DNA from: Microbacteriaceae bacterium
GTDB taxonomy: Bacteria > Actinomycetota > Actinomycetes > Actinomycetales > Microbacteriaceae
NCBI GenBank assembly: GCA_007117135.1
Contig: SKHB01000091.1
Span: 1-64,000 of the forward strand
Length of the DNA stretch: 64,000 bases
Direction: 5' to 3'
Shown here: in pieces, positions 41,103 to 52,745 of the stretch
Numbering within the stretch: the stretch's first letter is position 1
How the letters are laid out: each line of letters begins with the position of its first letter
Made by a program: the position numbers and the translations under genes
Notes under the pieces: model-generated
The model's input: the letters and a program-made list of their open reading frames with translations, nothing else
What the model was told of the DNA's origin: nothing
Database searches by the model: none

Positions 41103-42486
41103 TGTGACCCGCGACTCTGCCCGGAAACTGCGCCGATTTCGCCGCAGTTTCATCACCGTCGTGGCTATTTTCACACTCGTGTCCTCAGCCGCCTTGGCAG
41201 GGTATGCACTTCAAGGCCCAAGGTTGCGTGAGGCAACCGTCGATGTGGTGAGGGCAGTCAATCAGCCGCAAACACTTCTGAGAATGGAAGCAGACCGTCC
41301 GCTCGAGCAAGAAGCCGACTATCGGGTCCAGATTGTTCCAGACATTCCCCACCAGGTGAGAGTGGACGGCGTGTCTCTGGCTATCGTTTTTGACAGGGCG
41401 TTGAGATACGGAACCACGTATCAGGTCACCGTTTCTGGTGTCCGAGAAGAAGGAGGCTTTGCCGAGTCAACCTGGCGGCACGAATTCGTCACCCCGGTGG
41501 CAAACCTGTGGTACTTAGACCGCGGTCAGGGCGGCGATATGGACAAAATTCTTCGAGTGTCCACCGGCCAAGAACCACCCCAGATCCTCTACGAGGCTCC
41601 CGGTATTGCCCTGTTTGCCCCGATCGGGTCGGCCGTGGTGGTTGTCACAGAAGACGCCCGGGGAGTGACCGGCATGCAGCTGGTCGAGCCAGTCACCAGG
41701 CGAGCAGAAACAATTCTGCTGCCCCGCGACGCAGACATTGTTGACCTTTTTGCGCCAGCTTCCGGAACGAGGGTGTTTTTCACTCTGCGTTCTCGGGGTA
41801 ATGACACCACCTATGACAGGACCCTTTTTAGTTTTGACACTGCCGGGTCTAGAACACCCACCGTGGTGAGCGACCTGTCGGGTAAACCCATTCGGGCGAC
41901 AAAAGCATTCGCGATTCCCGGTGATGATCGACTCATCGTCTGGGTAGATGACGTGTCCGTCGAACAGGTTAATATGACCACTGGTTTGGTGCTTCCCATC
42001 ATGAGTGAAGCCCAAGAGTTGTGGGGAGTGTCCACCGACGGCCAGTCGATTGTCGCCGTTGATTTGGGCGGAACCGTCGCCATCAACATTGATGATTTGT
42101 CTGAGCAGCGCTTACCGGTCGGCACAATTGGCGGCCGTCAAGCATTTGAAGGTGACACCTATCTGACTGCTTCGGGCTTCAGCGTCGCAAAACTCGCCGT
42201 ATCTAACCAGGCGGGAACAGAGTTCACCAGTTTGTTGGCAATAGTGGACCCCGACGGGTTTGTATCGGTGCTCTACCGGACACCCGGAGATGAGGGCAGC
42301 ATTGGGCGTTTTCAAGTCTCACCGAACGACCAATATGTTGCCGTGGAGGTGGTGCCAAACCTGGCCACCCAAGCCAGTGATGGCCGACAAGTGGCGCCAC
42401 GGGATGTTGCCATCACCACGGTGGTGATTGACATTGACCGCGGCTTAGTGGTGCGCAGCGTCGAAGGCTTTTGGCCGGTCTGGTGA
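41083..42486 (+). CDS. Membrane-anchored hypothetical with Ig-like and beta-propeller-like repeats
   Basis: GTG start overlapping upstream gene by 20 bp; one N-terminal TM (FITVVAIFTLVSSAALAGYALQ); repetitive beta-rich extracytoplasmic region. Confidence 0.68.
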   Translation: MIPTYSDVTRDSARKLRRFRRSFITVVAIFTLVSSAALAGYALQGPRLREATVDVVRAVNQPQTLLRMEADRPLEQEADYRVQIVPDIPHQVRVDGVSLAIVFDRALRYGTTYQVTVSGVREEGGFAESTWRHEFVTPVANLWYLDRGQGGDMDKILRVSTGQEPPQILYEAPGIALFAPIGSAVVVVTEDARGVTGMQLVEPVTRRAETILLPRDADIVDLFAPASGTRVFFTLRSRGNDTTYDRTLFSFDTAGSRTPTVVSDLSGKPIRATKAFAIPGDDRLIVWVDDVSVEQVNMTTGLVLPIMSEAQELWGVSTDGQSIVAVDLGGTVAINIDDLSEQRLPVGTIGGRQAFEGDTYLTASGFSVAKLAVSNQAGTEFTSLLAIVDPDGFVSVLYRTPGDEGSIGRFQVSPNDQYVAVEVVPNLATQASDGRQVAPRDVAITTVVIDIDRGLVVRSVEGFWPVW

Positions 42487-42583
42487 CTGTGTTTGCCTTG
42501 GCGCCAATGGTGGGCTATTCTTGGTCCTTGGCGCCAAAAATCCCCCTGTGGTGGCGCAGTAACTCTGAGCAAGGTGGTTTCTC

Positions 42584-42901
42584 GTGGTCTATGCGGTTGT
42601 GCGCGCCGGTGGGCGTCAAGAAAAGGTGGAGGTCGGTTCGATCATCACCGTTGATCGGCTTGCCCCGAGCAAGGATTCCACGGTGAACCTCACCCCTGTG
42701 CTGTATGTCGACGGTGACACGATTACCCACGACCAGAAGGCACTAGAAAAGGTGACAGTGACCGCCGAGGTTCTGGAAAACCTGCGCGGACCCAAAATCA
42801 CCATCCACAAATTCAAAAACAAGACCGGGTACCACAAGCGCCAGGGGCACCGCTCCGAGCTGACCCGCATCAAAGTCACGGGAATTTCCCGCGGCAAGTA
42901 G
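42584..42901 (+). CDS. rplU: 50S ribosomal protein L21
   Basis: [24 protein letters not shown]...[31 protein letters not shown]. Confidence 0.98.
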   Translation: MVYAVVRAGGRQEKVEVGSIITVDRLAPSKDSTVNLTPVLYVDGDTITHDQKALEKVTVTAEVLENLRGPKITIHKFKNKTGYHKRQGHRSELTRIKVTGISRGK

Positions 42902-42928
42902 GCCCGGGCGAGAGAACAGGAAAAACTC

Positions 42929-43180
42929 ATGGCACACAAAAAGGGAGCGTCCTCGACCCGTAACGGTCGCGACTCGAACCCCCAGTATTTGGGTGTGAAG
43001 CGTTTTGGTGGTCAGGTTGTCAAGGCCGGAGAAATCATTGTCCGCCAGCGTGGCACCCACTTCCACCCGGGGGCAAACGTCGGTCGTGGAAACGACGACA
43101 CGCTTTTCGCGCTCGCCGCTGGAACCGTCCAGTTTGGTCACAAGGGTGGCCGCCGGGTGGTTCAAGTTTTCGATTCTTAG
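42929..43180 (+). CDS. rpmA: 50S ribosomal protein L27
   Basis: [48 protein letters not shown]. Confidence 0.99.
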   Translation: MAHKKGASSTRNGRDSNPQYLGVKRFGGQVVKAGEIIVRQRGTHFHPGANVGRGNDDTLFALAAGTVQFGHKGGRRVVQVFDS

Positions 43181-43200
43181 TCCGCTAGTCGGCCCAGCAG

Positions 43201-43230
43201 CGCGCGAGGACATTCTCCTCGCGCGTTTTT
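43201..43230 (+). terminator. Strong intrinsic terminator after rpmA
   Basis: 10-bp perfect stem cgcgcgagga-cattc-tcctcgcgcg followed by TTTTT. Confidence 0.92.
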
Positions 43231-43254
43231 GGTTTGTGTAAGTCCCATCACTGA

Positions 43255-45544
<2,290 letters not shown>

Positions 45545-45572
45545 GGACACGTTCGAGGCAGGAGATGAACCT

Positions 45573-46841
45573 ATGAGCGATAACCCCCCAGTTACCCCCG
45601 ACTTTACGGCGCGGCTGCAGGCGACAAAAAATTCTGCCAAGGCGCTGAGCCAGGCCACCACTGACACGAAGAATCGGGTGCTGGCGGCGCTCGCTGACCT
45701 GTTAGAAGGGAATGTTGACCACATCATTGAGGGAAATGACGATGATGTGGCACGCGGTGTCGCTGAGGGAATGTCTGAATCTTTACAGGATCGGTTACGG
45801 CTCACCCCGGAACGGGTTGCCGGTTTGGCTCAGGCGGTTCGAGACATTATTGGCCTGCCAGACCCAGTGGGCGAAATTGTTCGAGGCGCGACGCTCGCCA
45901 ACGGTTTACGGATTTCCCAGGTTCGCGTGCCCTTTGGGGTTGTCGGCGTGATTTATGAGGCACGACCCAATGTCACGGTTGACATTGCGGCGTTGGCCAT
46001 AAAAAGCGGCAATGGCGCTGTGTTGCGGGGTGGGTCGGCGGCGGAGTCATCGAACCGCGTCCTCGTTGGCCTGATTGGTGAGGCGTTGGCGTCTCAAGGG
46101 TTACCCGCTGACGCGGTGTGCACGATTGATGACTTTGGGCGAACTGGCGCAAACTGGTTGATGGCTGCGAGGGGTTTCGTGGACGTATTAATCCCCCGGG
46201 GCAGCGCCGCACTTATCGACGCGGTTGTTACCCAGTCGACGGTTCCGGTTATTGAAACAGGTTCCGGCGTGGTCCACATTTTTGTCGACGACAGTGCTGA
46301 CATTGACAACGCCATCGAGATTATCCACAACGCTAAAGTGCAACGGCCGAGTGTGTGTAACGCGGTGGAGACGGTGCTCATCCACCGACATGTTGCGCCC
46401 CAACTCTTGGCTCGACTCGGCGCCAGATTGGCAGAGTCAGGTGTCACCATCCACGGGTGCCCGGTGACGTGCGAACACATTCCTGGTGCGACTCCCGCCG
46501 CAGCTGACGACTGGGGGAGAGAATATTTGTCTCTCGACATTGCACTCCGCGTTGTTGATGACATCGACCAGGCCATCAGTCACATCGACGCCCACTCCAC
46601 CCATCACACGGAGTCGATTCTGACCGCGTCAGTGACTAACGCGGAGAGGTTTTTGAAAGAAGTTGACTCTGCAGCGGTGATGGTAAACGCATCAACACGT
46701 TTTACTGACGGCGGAGAGTTCGGTTTCGGCGCTGAAGTGGGAATTTCCACCCAGAAACTTCACGCCCGAGGCCCCATGGGCTTGCCTGAGCTCACCAGCA
46801 GCAAGTGGCTTGTGCGCGGGGATGGACATATCAGGCAGTGA
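45573..46841 (+). CDS. proA: Gamma-glutamyl phosphate reductase
   Basis: RVPFGVVGVIYEARPNVTVDIAALAIKSGNGAVLRGGSAA; VNASTRFTDGGEFGFGAEVGISTQKLHARGPMGL. Confidence 0.98.
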   Translation: MSDNPPVTPDFTARLQATKNSAKALSQATTDTKNRVLAALADLLEGNVDHIIEGNDDDVARGVAEGMSESLQDRLRLTPERVAGLAQAVRDIIGLPDPVGEIVRGATLANGLRISQVRVPFGVVGVIYEARPNVTVDIAALAIKSGNGAVLRGGSAAESSNRVLVGLIGEALASQGLPADAVCTIDDFGRTGANWLMAARGFVDVLIPRGSAALIDAVVTQSTVPVIETGSGVVHIFVDDSADIDNAIEIIHNAKVQRPSVCNAVETVLIHRHVAPQLLARLGARLAESGVTIHGCPVTCEHIPGATPAAADDWGREYLSLDIALRVVDDIDQAISHIDAHSTHHTESILTASVTNAERFLKEVDSAAVMVNASTRFTDGGEFGFGAEVGISTQKLHARGPMGLPELTSSKWLVRGDGHIRQ

Positions 46842-46845
46842 CATG

Positions 46846-46869
46846 CTTGCCGGGTCAAAAACCGGTAAG
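46846..46869 (+). terminator. Weak terminator/attenuator-like hairpin after proA
   Basis: 8-bp stem cttgccgg / ccggtaag with one G-U pair; no strong U tract. Confidence 0.35.
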
Positions 46870-46904
46870 TTAGTGGCTACAACACAAACTGAAGGGGTGT
46901 TTTA

Positions 46905-47084
46905 GTGGACATGCAGGTGCTTATTCTTGCTGCAGCCGGTGAGGTTGAACTTCCTATTCCCACCTGGGCGTATGGGGTGATTGCTGGCGTCGTGTTCACC
47001 GCTTTGCTTTTGGTGACTTTTAGCTACCGCAATGTTGCCAACCGTCACTCGCACAAAAACCCTCCTGCAGGCGACCACCACTGA
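46905..47084 (+). CDS. Small (59 aa) single-TM protein between proA and nadD, GTG start or ATG at 46911
   Basis: Translation [59 protein letters not shown]; fills the gap; absent from supplied ORF track. Confidence 0.7.
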   Translation: MDMQVLILAAAGEVELPIPTWAYGVIAGVVFTALLLVTFSYRNVANRHSHKNPPAGDHH

Positions 47085-47097
47085 TTCGTCCCAGGTG

Positions 47098-47694
47098 ATG
47101 ACCACGTCCACAACCCGCCGTATTGGCATCATGGGGGGGACGTTTGACCCCATTCACCACGGCCACCTTGTCGCAGCCAGCGAGGTGCAAACGTCGCTGG
47201 GTTTGGACGAAGTTATTTTTGTTCCCACTGGTCGCCCCGAAGAGAAACCCGATGTGACCTCCAGCGAACACCGCTATTTGATGACTGTTATCGCGACAGC
47301 ATCCAACCCCAGCTTTCAAGTAAGCCGAGTAGACATTGACCGCCCCGGGGCCACCTACACGATTGACACGCTGGCCGATATGAGGGCACTTTACCCCGAT
47401 TCGGAACTGTTCTTCATCACCGGTGCTGACGCTGTTGCCCAATTGGTGAAGTGGAAGCATTCCGACACTCTTTGGGATCTTGCGCACTTCATAGCAGTAA
47501 CCCGGCCAGGTCACGAACTGTCCGTCAGCGGGATCCCCGAAGACGCTGTCAGCGTGGTCGAGGTTCCCGCACTGGCAATATCATCGACGGACTGTCGGGC
47601 GAGGGTAGTGGGACAAAGGCCTGTCTGGTATTTGGTCCCAGACGGTGTGGTGCAATACATTGCCAAACACGGTTTGTATCGGAGTGAGGCGTGA
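47098..47694 (+). CDS. nadD: Nicotinate-nucleotide adenylyltransferase
   Basis: [25 protein letters not shown]-terminal [13 protein letters not shown]. Confidence 0.97.
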   Translation: MTTSTTRRIGIMGGTFDPIHHGHLVAASEVQTSLGLDEVIFVPTGRPEEKPDVTSSEHRYLMTVIATASNPSFQVSRVDIDRPGATYTIDTLADMRALYPDSELFFITGADAVAQLVKWKHSDTLWDLAHFIAVTRPGHELSVSGIPEDAVSVVEVPALAISSTDCRARVVGQRPVWYLVPDGVVQYIAKHGLYRSEA

Positions 47695-48665
47695 GCGACA
47701 GCACTACCCCTGGCACCCGGCAGAACCCTGTCGGGGCTTCAGGGACCACTGAAGCGCCTCCGATGACGAGGCGCGAACGTCGAGAACGAGAAGCACGCGA
47801 AGCCGAAGCTCTCGCGGCACAGACGGCAGCTGTTGCCCCTGTTGAGCAGCCGCCCGTCACTGCTCCAGTGGAACATGCCATGCAGAACGTCTCTCTGCTG
47901 CCTGAGCCACAGTCCACCGTATCGGCGCAACCGGCGCAACCGATGACGCGTCGAGAGCGACGCGAAATGGAAGAGCGTTTGCGGTTGGACCAGGAGAGTG
48001 GTCAGGACGTGCCTGAGGTCACTGTGCGACCGCCGCAGCCCGTTAGCACCGACGTTGACACGGGTGTGAATCTTGTGGACGACAATTCGGAGACCGCCCA
48101 GCCCATTGCGATTTCTGACACCGAACCTGTCGGGGAGCCTGAAGCTCTTCCCCCCACCACCGCGTTGCCTCCAGTTTTTGAATTGCGTGGTATTCCTCCT
48201 CGCAGCGGGTTCCCGATCGGCATTGATGATTTCGATACTGACGAGGCGGAACTTGCGTCTTCTCGTGAAGTTGGGGCCGGTTCTCCTGCGACCCATGCCC
48301 TCATCTTGCCCACCACCCCGACCATCGACATTGCTGGGCCTATTGGCGACACGGGCGAAATACTTGTCACCGGTCAAATTCCGCTGCCCCGTTTAGTCGC
48401 GGAAACGGGCCTTCAAAGCGGGCTTGACGAAGATGAGCGGTTTGACGAGCTCATAGGTGCTGAGACGACAGCGCTGACCTCCCCGGTCAGCGCCAGGTCA
48501 GCGGTGTCGTCGAAAGGTAACGACAGCGAGTTTCAGATGGTGAGGAAAGCCCCGTGGGGCACGGCGGCGACCGTTTTGGGAGCGTCAGCTGTTTTGTTGG
48601 TGTTGGCTGCAGCGGGGTTGCTCGCGGTGGCGCTGTTCACAGATGTACTATCTTGGCCCTTCTAA
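47691..48665 (+). CDS. Hypothetical protein with duplicated basic MTRRERRE motif and C-terminal TM
   Basis: GTG start overlapping nadD stop; [15 protein letters not shown] and [13 protein letters not shown]; hydrophobic C-terminus [25 protein letters not shown]. Confidence 0.7.
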   Translation: MSDSTTPGTRQNPVGASGTTEAPPMTRRERREREAREAEALAAQTAAVAPVEQPPVTAPVEHAMQNVSLLPEPQSTVSAQPAQPMTRRERREMEERLRLDQESGQDVPEVTVRPPQPVSTDVDTGVNLVDDNSETAQPIAISDTEPVGEPEALPPTTALPPVFELRGIPPRSGFPIGIDDFDTDEAELASSREVGAGSPATHALILPTTPTIDIAGPIGDTGEILVTGQIPLPRLVAETGLQSGLDEDERFDELIGAETTALTSPVSARSAVSSKGNDSEFQMVRKAPWGTAATVLGASAVLLVLAAAGLLAVALFTDVLSWPF

Positions 48666-49066
48666 CAATTCGGGAGACCCACATTTATTCAGAAAAAGCA
48701 CTCGACCAGTGTCAGAAGGCCTGGGAGGCAGCATGGCTGAAAGGCGCGGAGGATCCCATCGCCCTGGACGTCTCGGAACGGTTAGCTATCACCGACATTT
48801 TTCTGATTGTCACCGCTCGAAGTGAGCGCAACGCGGGGGCTATCGCTGACGGCATTGAAGACGATTTGCACCTGGCCGGATACAAACTAAACCGGCGCGA
48901 AGGTAAAGCTGAGGGCCGCTGGGTCCTGTTGGATTTTGGGGACATTGTGGTTCACGTTTTCCATGAAGAAGAGCGCGGTTTTTATCAGCTGGAGAAGCTG
49001 TGGCGGGACTGTCCAGTGGTGACGCTCGAGAGCCCGGCAGGGGAGCGCGCACCAGACCAGGTGTAG
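48653..49066 (+). CDS. rsfS: Ribosomal silencing factor RsfS
   Basis: KGAEDPIALDVSERLAITDIFLIVTARSERNAGAIADGIEDDL...GRWVLLDFGDIVVHVFHEEERGFYQLEKLW. Start codon uncertain; TTG 48653 is a guess. Confidence 0.92.
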   Translation: MALLTIRETHIYSEKALDQCQKAWEAAWLKGAEDPIALDVSERLAITDIFLIVTARSERNAGAIADGIEDDLHLAGYKLNRREGKAEGRWVLLDFGDIVVHVFHEEERGFYQLEKLWRDCPVVTLESPAGERAPDQV

Positions 49067-49081
49067 TACTCTAGAGGCTTC

Positions 49082-49154
49082 GGGCCTGTGGCGCAGCTGG
49101 TAGCGCACCTGCATGGCATGCAGGGGGTCAGGGGTTCGAGTCCCCTCAGGTCCA
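49082..49154 (+). tRNA. tRNA-Ala (anticodon GGC), CCA not encoded
   Basis: GGGCCTGTGGCGCAGCTGGTAGCGCACCTGCATGGCATGCAGGGGGTCAGGGGTTCGAGTCCCCTCAGGTCCA. Confidence 0.97.
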
Positions 49155-49235
49155 CACATGTCATGCCGTCATCATTCGTTGATGCGTTTGTCCAGCCTGC
49201 GGGGTTAGGGTGTGGGCAAGGAGGCCAACACCACC

Positions 49236-49895
49236 ATGACAGCACACTCTTCCCCTGATGACGCCCTGTCGCGCCACACCGACTACGGCCAGCTTGCTCT
49301 CGAGGAGGGAGCTTTGCTACCTGACCCCATTGAGCAGTTTCGTGTGTGGCTGGGGGAAGCAGACTCCGAGGGAATCTATGAACCAAACGCCATGGTGCTC
49401 TCCACTATCGGCGTCAATGGGACGCCGTCGTCGAGGACGGTTTTGCTCCGAGGTATCAGTGACCACGGTTTTGCTTTTTACACCGACTACACCTCCAGAA
49501 AAGGCCAAGCGTTGGACGCTCACCCACACGTTTCGTTGGTGTTTCCCTGGTACCCGCTTCACCGGCAAGTGCTGGTCACAGGGGTCGCAGAGAAAGTCAG
49601 CGTCAACGACTCCGACGACTACTTTGCAAGCAGGCCTCGGGGTTCACAAATTGGCGCCTGGGCGAGTGACCAATCGCAGCCGATTGCCTCCCGCAATGAT
49701 TTGGAGGCCAAAGTTCAGGCTGTCGAGAAGAGATTCAAAGATGTCGATGCTGTTCCCCGTCCAGACAAGTGGGGCGGGTTTGTGGTGAAGCCGGAAACCG
49801 TCGAGTTTTGGGCAGGTAGGCGCTCACGCTTGCACGACCGGATCCACTTTTACAGAACCGCTGACGGCTGGCAGACAAAACGTCTCCAACCGTAG
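49236..49895 (+). CDS. pdxH: Pyridoxamine/pyridoxine 5'-phosphate oxidase
   Basis: NAMVLSTIGVNGTPSSRTVLLRGISDHGFAFYTDYTSRKGQALDAHPHVSLVFPWYPLHRQV; C-terminal EFWAGRRSRLHDRIHF...WQTKRLQP. Confidence 0.97.
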   Translation: MTAHSSPDDALSRHTDYGQLALEEGALLPDPIEQFRVWLGEADSEGIYEPNAMVLSTIGVNGTPSSRTVLLRGISDHGFAFYTDYTSRKGQALDAHPHVSLVFPWYPLHRQVLVTGVAEKVSVNDSDDYFASRPRGSQIGAWASDQSQPIASRNDLEAKVQAVEKRFKDVDAVPRPDKWGGFVVKPETVEFWAGRRSRLHDRIHFYRTADGWQTKRLQP

Positions 49896-49960
49896 GGAAT
49901 AACGGTGCGGGGGTTGACGTTATTTCTTTCTATACCCTCTGCGAGAGATGAAGGAGAACA

Positions 49961-51016
49961 ATGAGTGGCACATCCCTTGAACTTGGCCTCGATACTTTCG
50001 GGGATGTAACGGCGGCGCCAGACGGTTCGCCCAAAGACATGGCCACCGTGTTGAGAGAAGTGGTGGCGGAAGCAGTACTGGCCGACCAGGTGGGCGTCGA
50101 CTCGATTACTCTGGGTGAGCACCATCGCGACGATTTTGCCATTTCTGCGCCGGAAACAGTTTTGGCGGGTATTGCCACGACGACGTCTCGCATTAAGTTG
50201 TCGTCAGGGGTGACCGTGTTGAGCTCAGATGACCCCATTCGGGTGTTCCAATCTTTCGCCACCATCGATGCTCTCTCGAATGGTCGCGCAGAAATTATTG
50301 TCGGCCGCGGGTCTTTCACTGAGTCTTTCCCGCTTTTTGGCTACGAGTTGTCGAACTACGAAGTGCTGTTTGAAGAGAAACTCCAACTACTCGCTGAACT
50401 TCTCAAGGAAACACCTGTGACCTGGTCAGGTACACACCGAGCGCCGCTGACAAACCACCAGGTGTATCCCACGTCGCACTCTGGTCGCATCAAAACCTGG
50501 GTGGGCGTTGGGGGGAGCCCCGAAAGTGTTGTTCGGGCCGCCAGGTATGGTTTCCCCTTGATGCTTGCCATCATTGGCGGACCATCAGACAGGTTCGCCC
50601 CCTACGTTGACCTCTACTACCGCGCCCTTGACCAGTTGGGTCTGGAGCGCCAACCCATTGGCGTTCACTCTCCCGGGCACATCGCTAAAACTGATGAGCA
50701 GGCAATTGAAGAGATGTGGCCAAATTACGAGAAAATGTTTGGCCGTATTGGTCGGGAGCGCGGATGGGCGCCCGTCACCAAAGAGCACTTCTTGAACGAG
50801 GTTCACCACGGGTCACTGTATGTGGGGTCGCCCGAGACAGTCGCAAAGAAAATTGCTCACACGGTCACCGCTTTGGGCATTGACCGTTTCGACCTGAAAT
50901 ATTCGACCGGCCCTCTCGACCACGGCAAACTGTTAGACAGCATTGAAATGTATGGGACGACAGTTATCCCCATCGTCCGGGAAATGGTTGCTGAACGAGT
51001 GGGCACAACGGTCTAA
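49961..51016 (+). CDS. LLM-class (luciferase-like) flavin-dependent oxidoreductase
   Basis: LELGLDTFGDV, DSITLGEHHRDDFAISAPETVLAGIATTTSRIKLSSGVTVLSSDDPIRVFQSFATIDALSNGRAEIIVGRGS. Confidence 0.93.
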   Translation: MSGTSLELGLDTFGDVTAAPDGSPKDMATVLREVVAEAVLADQVGVDSITLGEHHRDDFAISAPETVLAGIATTTSRIKLSSGVTVLSSDDPIRVFQSFATIDALSNGRAEIIVGRGSFTESFPLFGYELSNYEVLFEEKLQLLAELLKETPVTWSGTHRAPLTNHQVYPTSHSGRIKTWVGVGGSPESVVRAARYGFPLMLAIIGGPSDRFAPYVDLYYRALDQLGLERQPIGVHSPGHIAKTDEQAIEEMWPNYEKMFGRIGRERGWAPVTKEHFLNEVHHGSLYVGSPETVAKKIAHTVTALGIDRFDLKYSTGPLDHGKLLDSIEMYGTTVIPIVREMVAERVGTTV

Positions 51017-51113
51017 CCCCGAGCCGTTCCAGGCCGCCACGCGACCGGCTGGTAGCGTGGGAGGTGACGCCGTGAAGCAGGTTTCGGGGTCTCTGGCAGT
51101 GAGGTGAAAGAGA

Positions 51114-52679
51114 ATGCGCGTAACGGGACTGGGCCACGCCGGGTTATTTATTGAAACCCGCGGGGGAACCATTTTGACCGATCCCTGGGTGTACCCAGCG
51201 TACTTTGGCTCGTGGATTCCCTTTCCGGACAATCGGCACTTGGACTGGAAAAAATATGGCAACGCCGACTATCTCTACATCTCGCACCGTCATGCAGACC
51301 ACTTTGACCCGCAGCTTCTTGAAGAGGTTGTCCCCAAAGACATTAAAGTGCTGTTGCCCGAGTATCCAACCGATGATTTAGAGCGGGATCTGAGAAACCT
51401 CGGTTACACGAACATCATCTACACAAAAGCCGGTGTTCCGATGGACTTGGGTGATGTTCGCATCATGATCACCCCGTTGAAAGGGCCAGGAGATGGCCCC
51501 ATTGGGGACTCTTCACTGTCGGTAGACGACGGCACTGGGGTGATTCTCGACCAGAACGACGCTCACCCGCTAAACCTCGACGCATTGCTGTCGTTTGGCG
51601 CCGTTGACGCGTATTTCACGCAGTATTCGGGAGCCATTTGGTGGCCGATGGTTTACGACTTGCCGCTGATGAGTAAGCAACACTTTGCGGAGTTGAAGCG
51701 CGAAGCACAAACAAAGCGCGCCCTGTTCTATTTGGAAAAAATTGGTGCTCCACATGTTTTCCCTCTCGCTGGACCACCGTGCTTTTTGGATCACGACCTT
51801 TTTGATTACAACGGTAAAGGCAAAAACGGCGACTCTATTTTCACTGACCAAGTCGAATTCATTAGAGAGCTGGAAGAAGCCCGCGATGACATGACCGGGC
51901 ATGTGTTCCTGCCGGGAACTGTGGTGGACATCAATAACGGTGAGGTCACTGTCGCCCAGGAGCTGTATTCGCAGGCGGAAATCTCTGAAATTTTTGACAA
52001 CAAGTGGGAGTACTTGGCGCGTCAGCGCGACGAACGCCAGGCAGAGCTGGTCACTGAGCGGGAAAGCCGTTCCGAGCCGATGGACTCCGACGAGTTATTT
52101 GAGGTGCTGAAAGGCTGGTTTGAGCCGCTCATGAAGCGAGCTCCCACCCTGTGTCAAGGGATCGGACACATGGCTAAGTTCACCATCGGTGACCTGGAGC
52201 TTATTGTGGACTTCCCGAATGCAGAGGTTCGCCGCTTCACCACCGAACAACCGCGCTACTGGTTCACTGTTCCCGCCGATTTGGTCGCGACCAATGTGGC
52301 CAAGCGTGAAGTGGACTGGTCGAACTCAATTTTCTTGTCGATGCGTTTCCAAGTCGGGCGTATTGGAAAGTTCAACGAGTACCTTTACATTTTCTTCAAG
52401 TGTCTGTCTGAGCAGCGCATTGACTATGTCGAAAACTGGTACCAACAGGTGGGAGACACCGGTGATGATGTGGAAATTGATGGCTGGTATGTCCAGCGTC
52501 GCTGCCCACACCTGCGGGCTGACCTCACCAAAACAGCCACCATCGAGGGCAATGTGTTGACGTGCAGCATGCACGATTGGAAGTTTGATTTGGAAACGGG
52601 AATGTGTCTCACCAGTCAGGGCCACAACATTCGGGCCCGACGCGTTCAGCCGCAAGAGTCTGCGGTTGCCACAGACTAG
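51114..52679 (+). CDS. MBL-fold (UlaG-like) metallohydrolase fused to C-terminal Rieske [2Fe-2S] domain
   Basis: HxHxDH motif in YLYISHRHADHFD; C-terminal CPH-x17-CSMH Rieske ligand pattern (CPHLRADLTKTATIEGNVLTCSMHDWKFDLETG). Confidence 0.9.
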   Translation: MRVTGLGHAGLFIETRGGTILTDPWVYPAYFGSWIPFPDNRHLDWKKYGNADYLYISHRHADHFDPQLLEEVVPKDIKVLLPEYPTDDLERDLRNLGYTNIIYTKAGVPMDLGDVRIMITPLKGPGDGPIGDSSLSVDDGTGVILDQNDAHPLNLDALLSFGAVDAYFTQYSGAIWWPMVYDLPLMSKQHFAELKREAQTKRALFYLEKIGAPHVFPLAGPPCFLDHDLFDYNGKGKNGDSIFTDQVEFIRELEEARDDMTGHVFLPGTVVDINNGEVTVAQELYSQAEISEIFDNKWEYLARQRDERQAELVTERESRSEPMDSDELFEVLKGWFEPLMKRAPTLCQGIGHMAKFTIGDLELIVDFPNAEVRRFTTEQPRYWFTVPADLVATNVAKREVDWSNSIFLSMRFQVGRIGKFNEYLYIFFKCLSEQRIDYVENWYQQVGDTGDDVEIDGWYVQRRCPHLRADLTKTATIEGNVLTCSMHDWKFDLETGMCLTSQGHNIRARRVQPQESAVATD

Positions 52680-52699
52680 AAACCTGTCAACGACGAAAG

Positions 52700-52729
52700 G
52701 AAGAAGCCCCGGATATCCGGGGCTTCTTC
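52700..52729. terminator. Bidirectional terminator-like 30-bp perfect palindrome between convergent genes
   Basis: gaagaagccccggat / atccggggcttcttc, perfect 15+15 bp. Confidence 0.85.
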
Positions 52730-52745
52730 ATCGTGGTGTGCGGCG

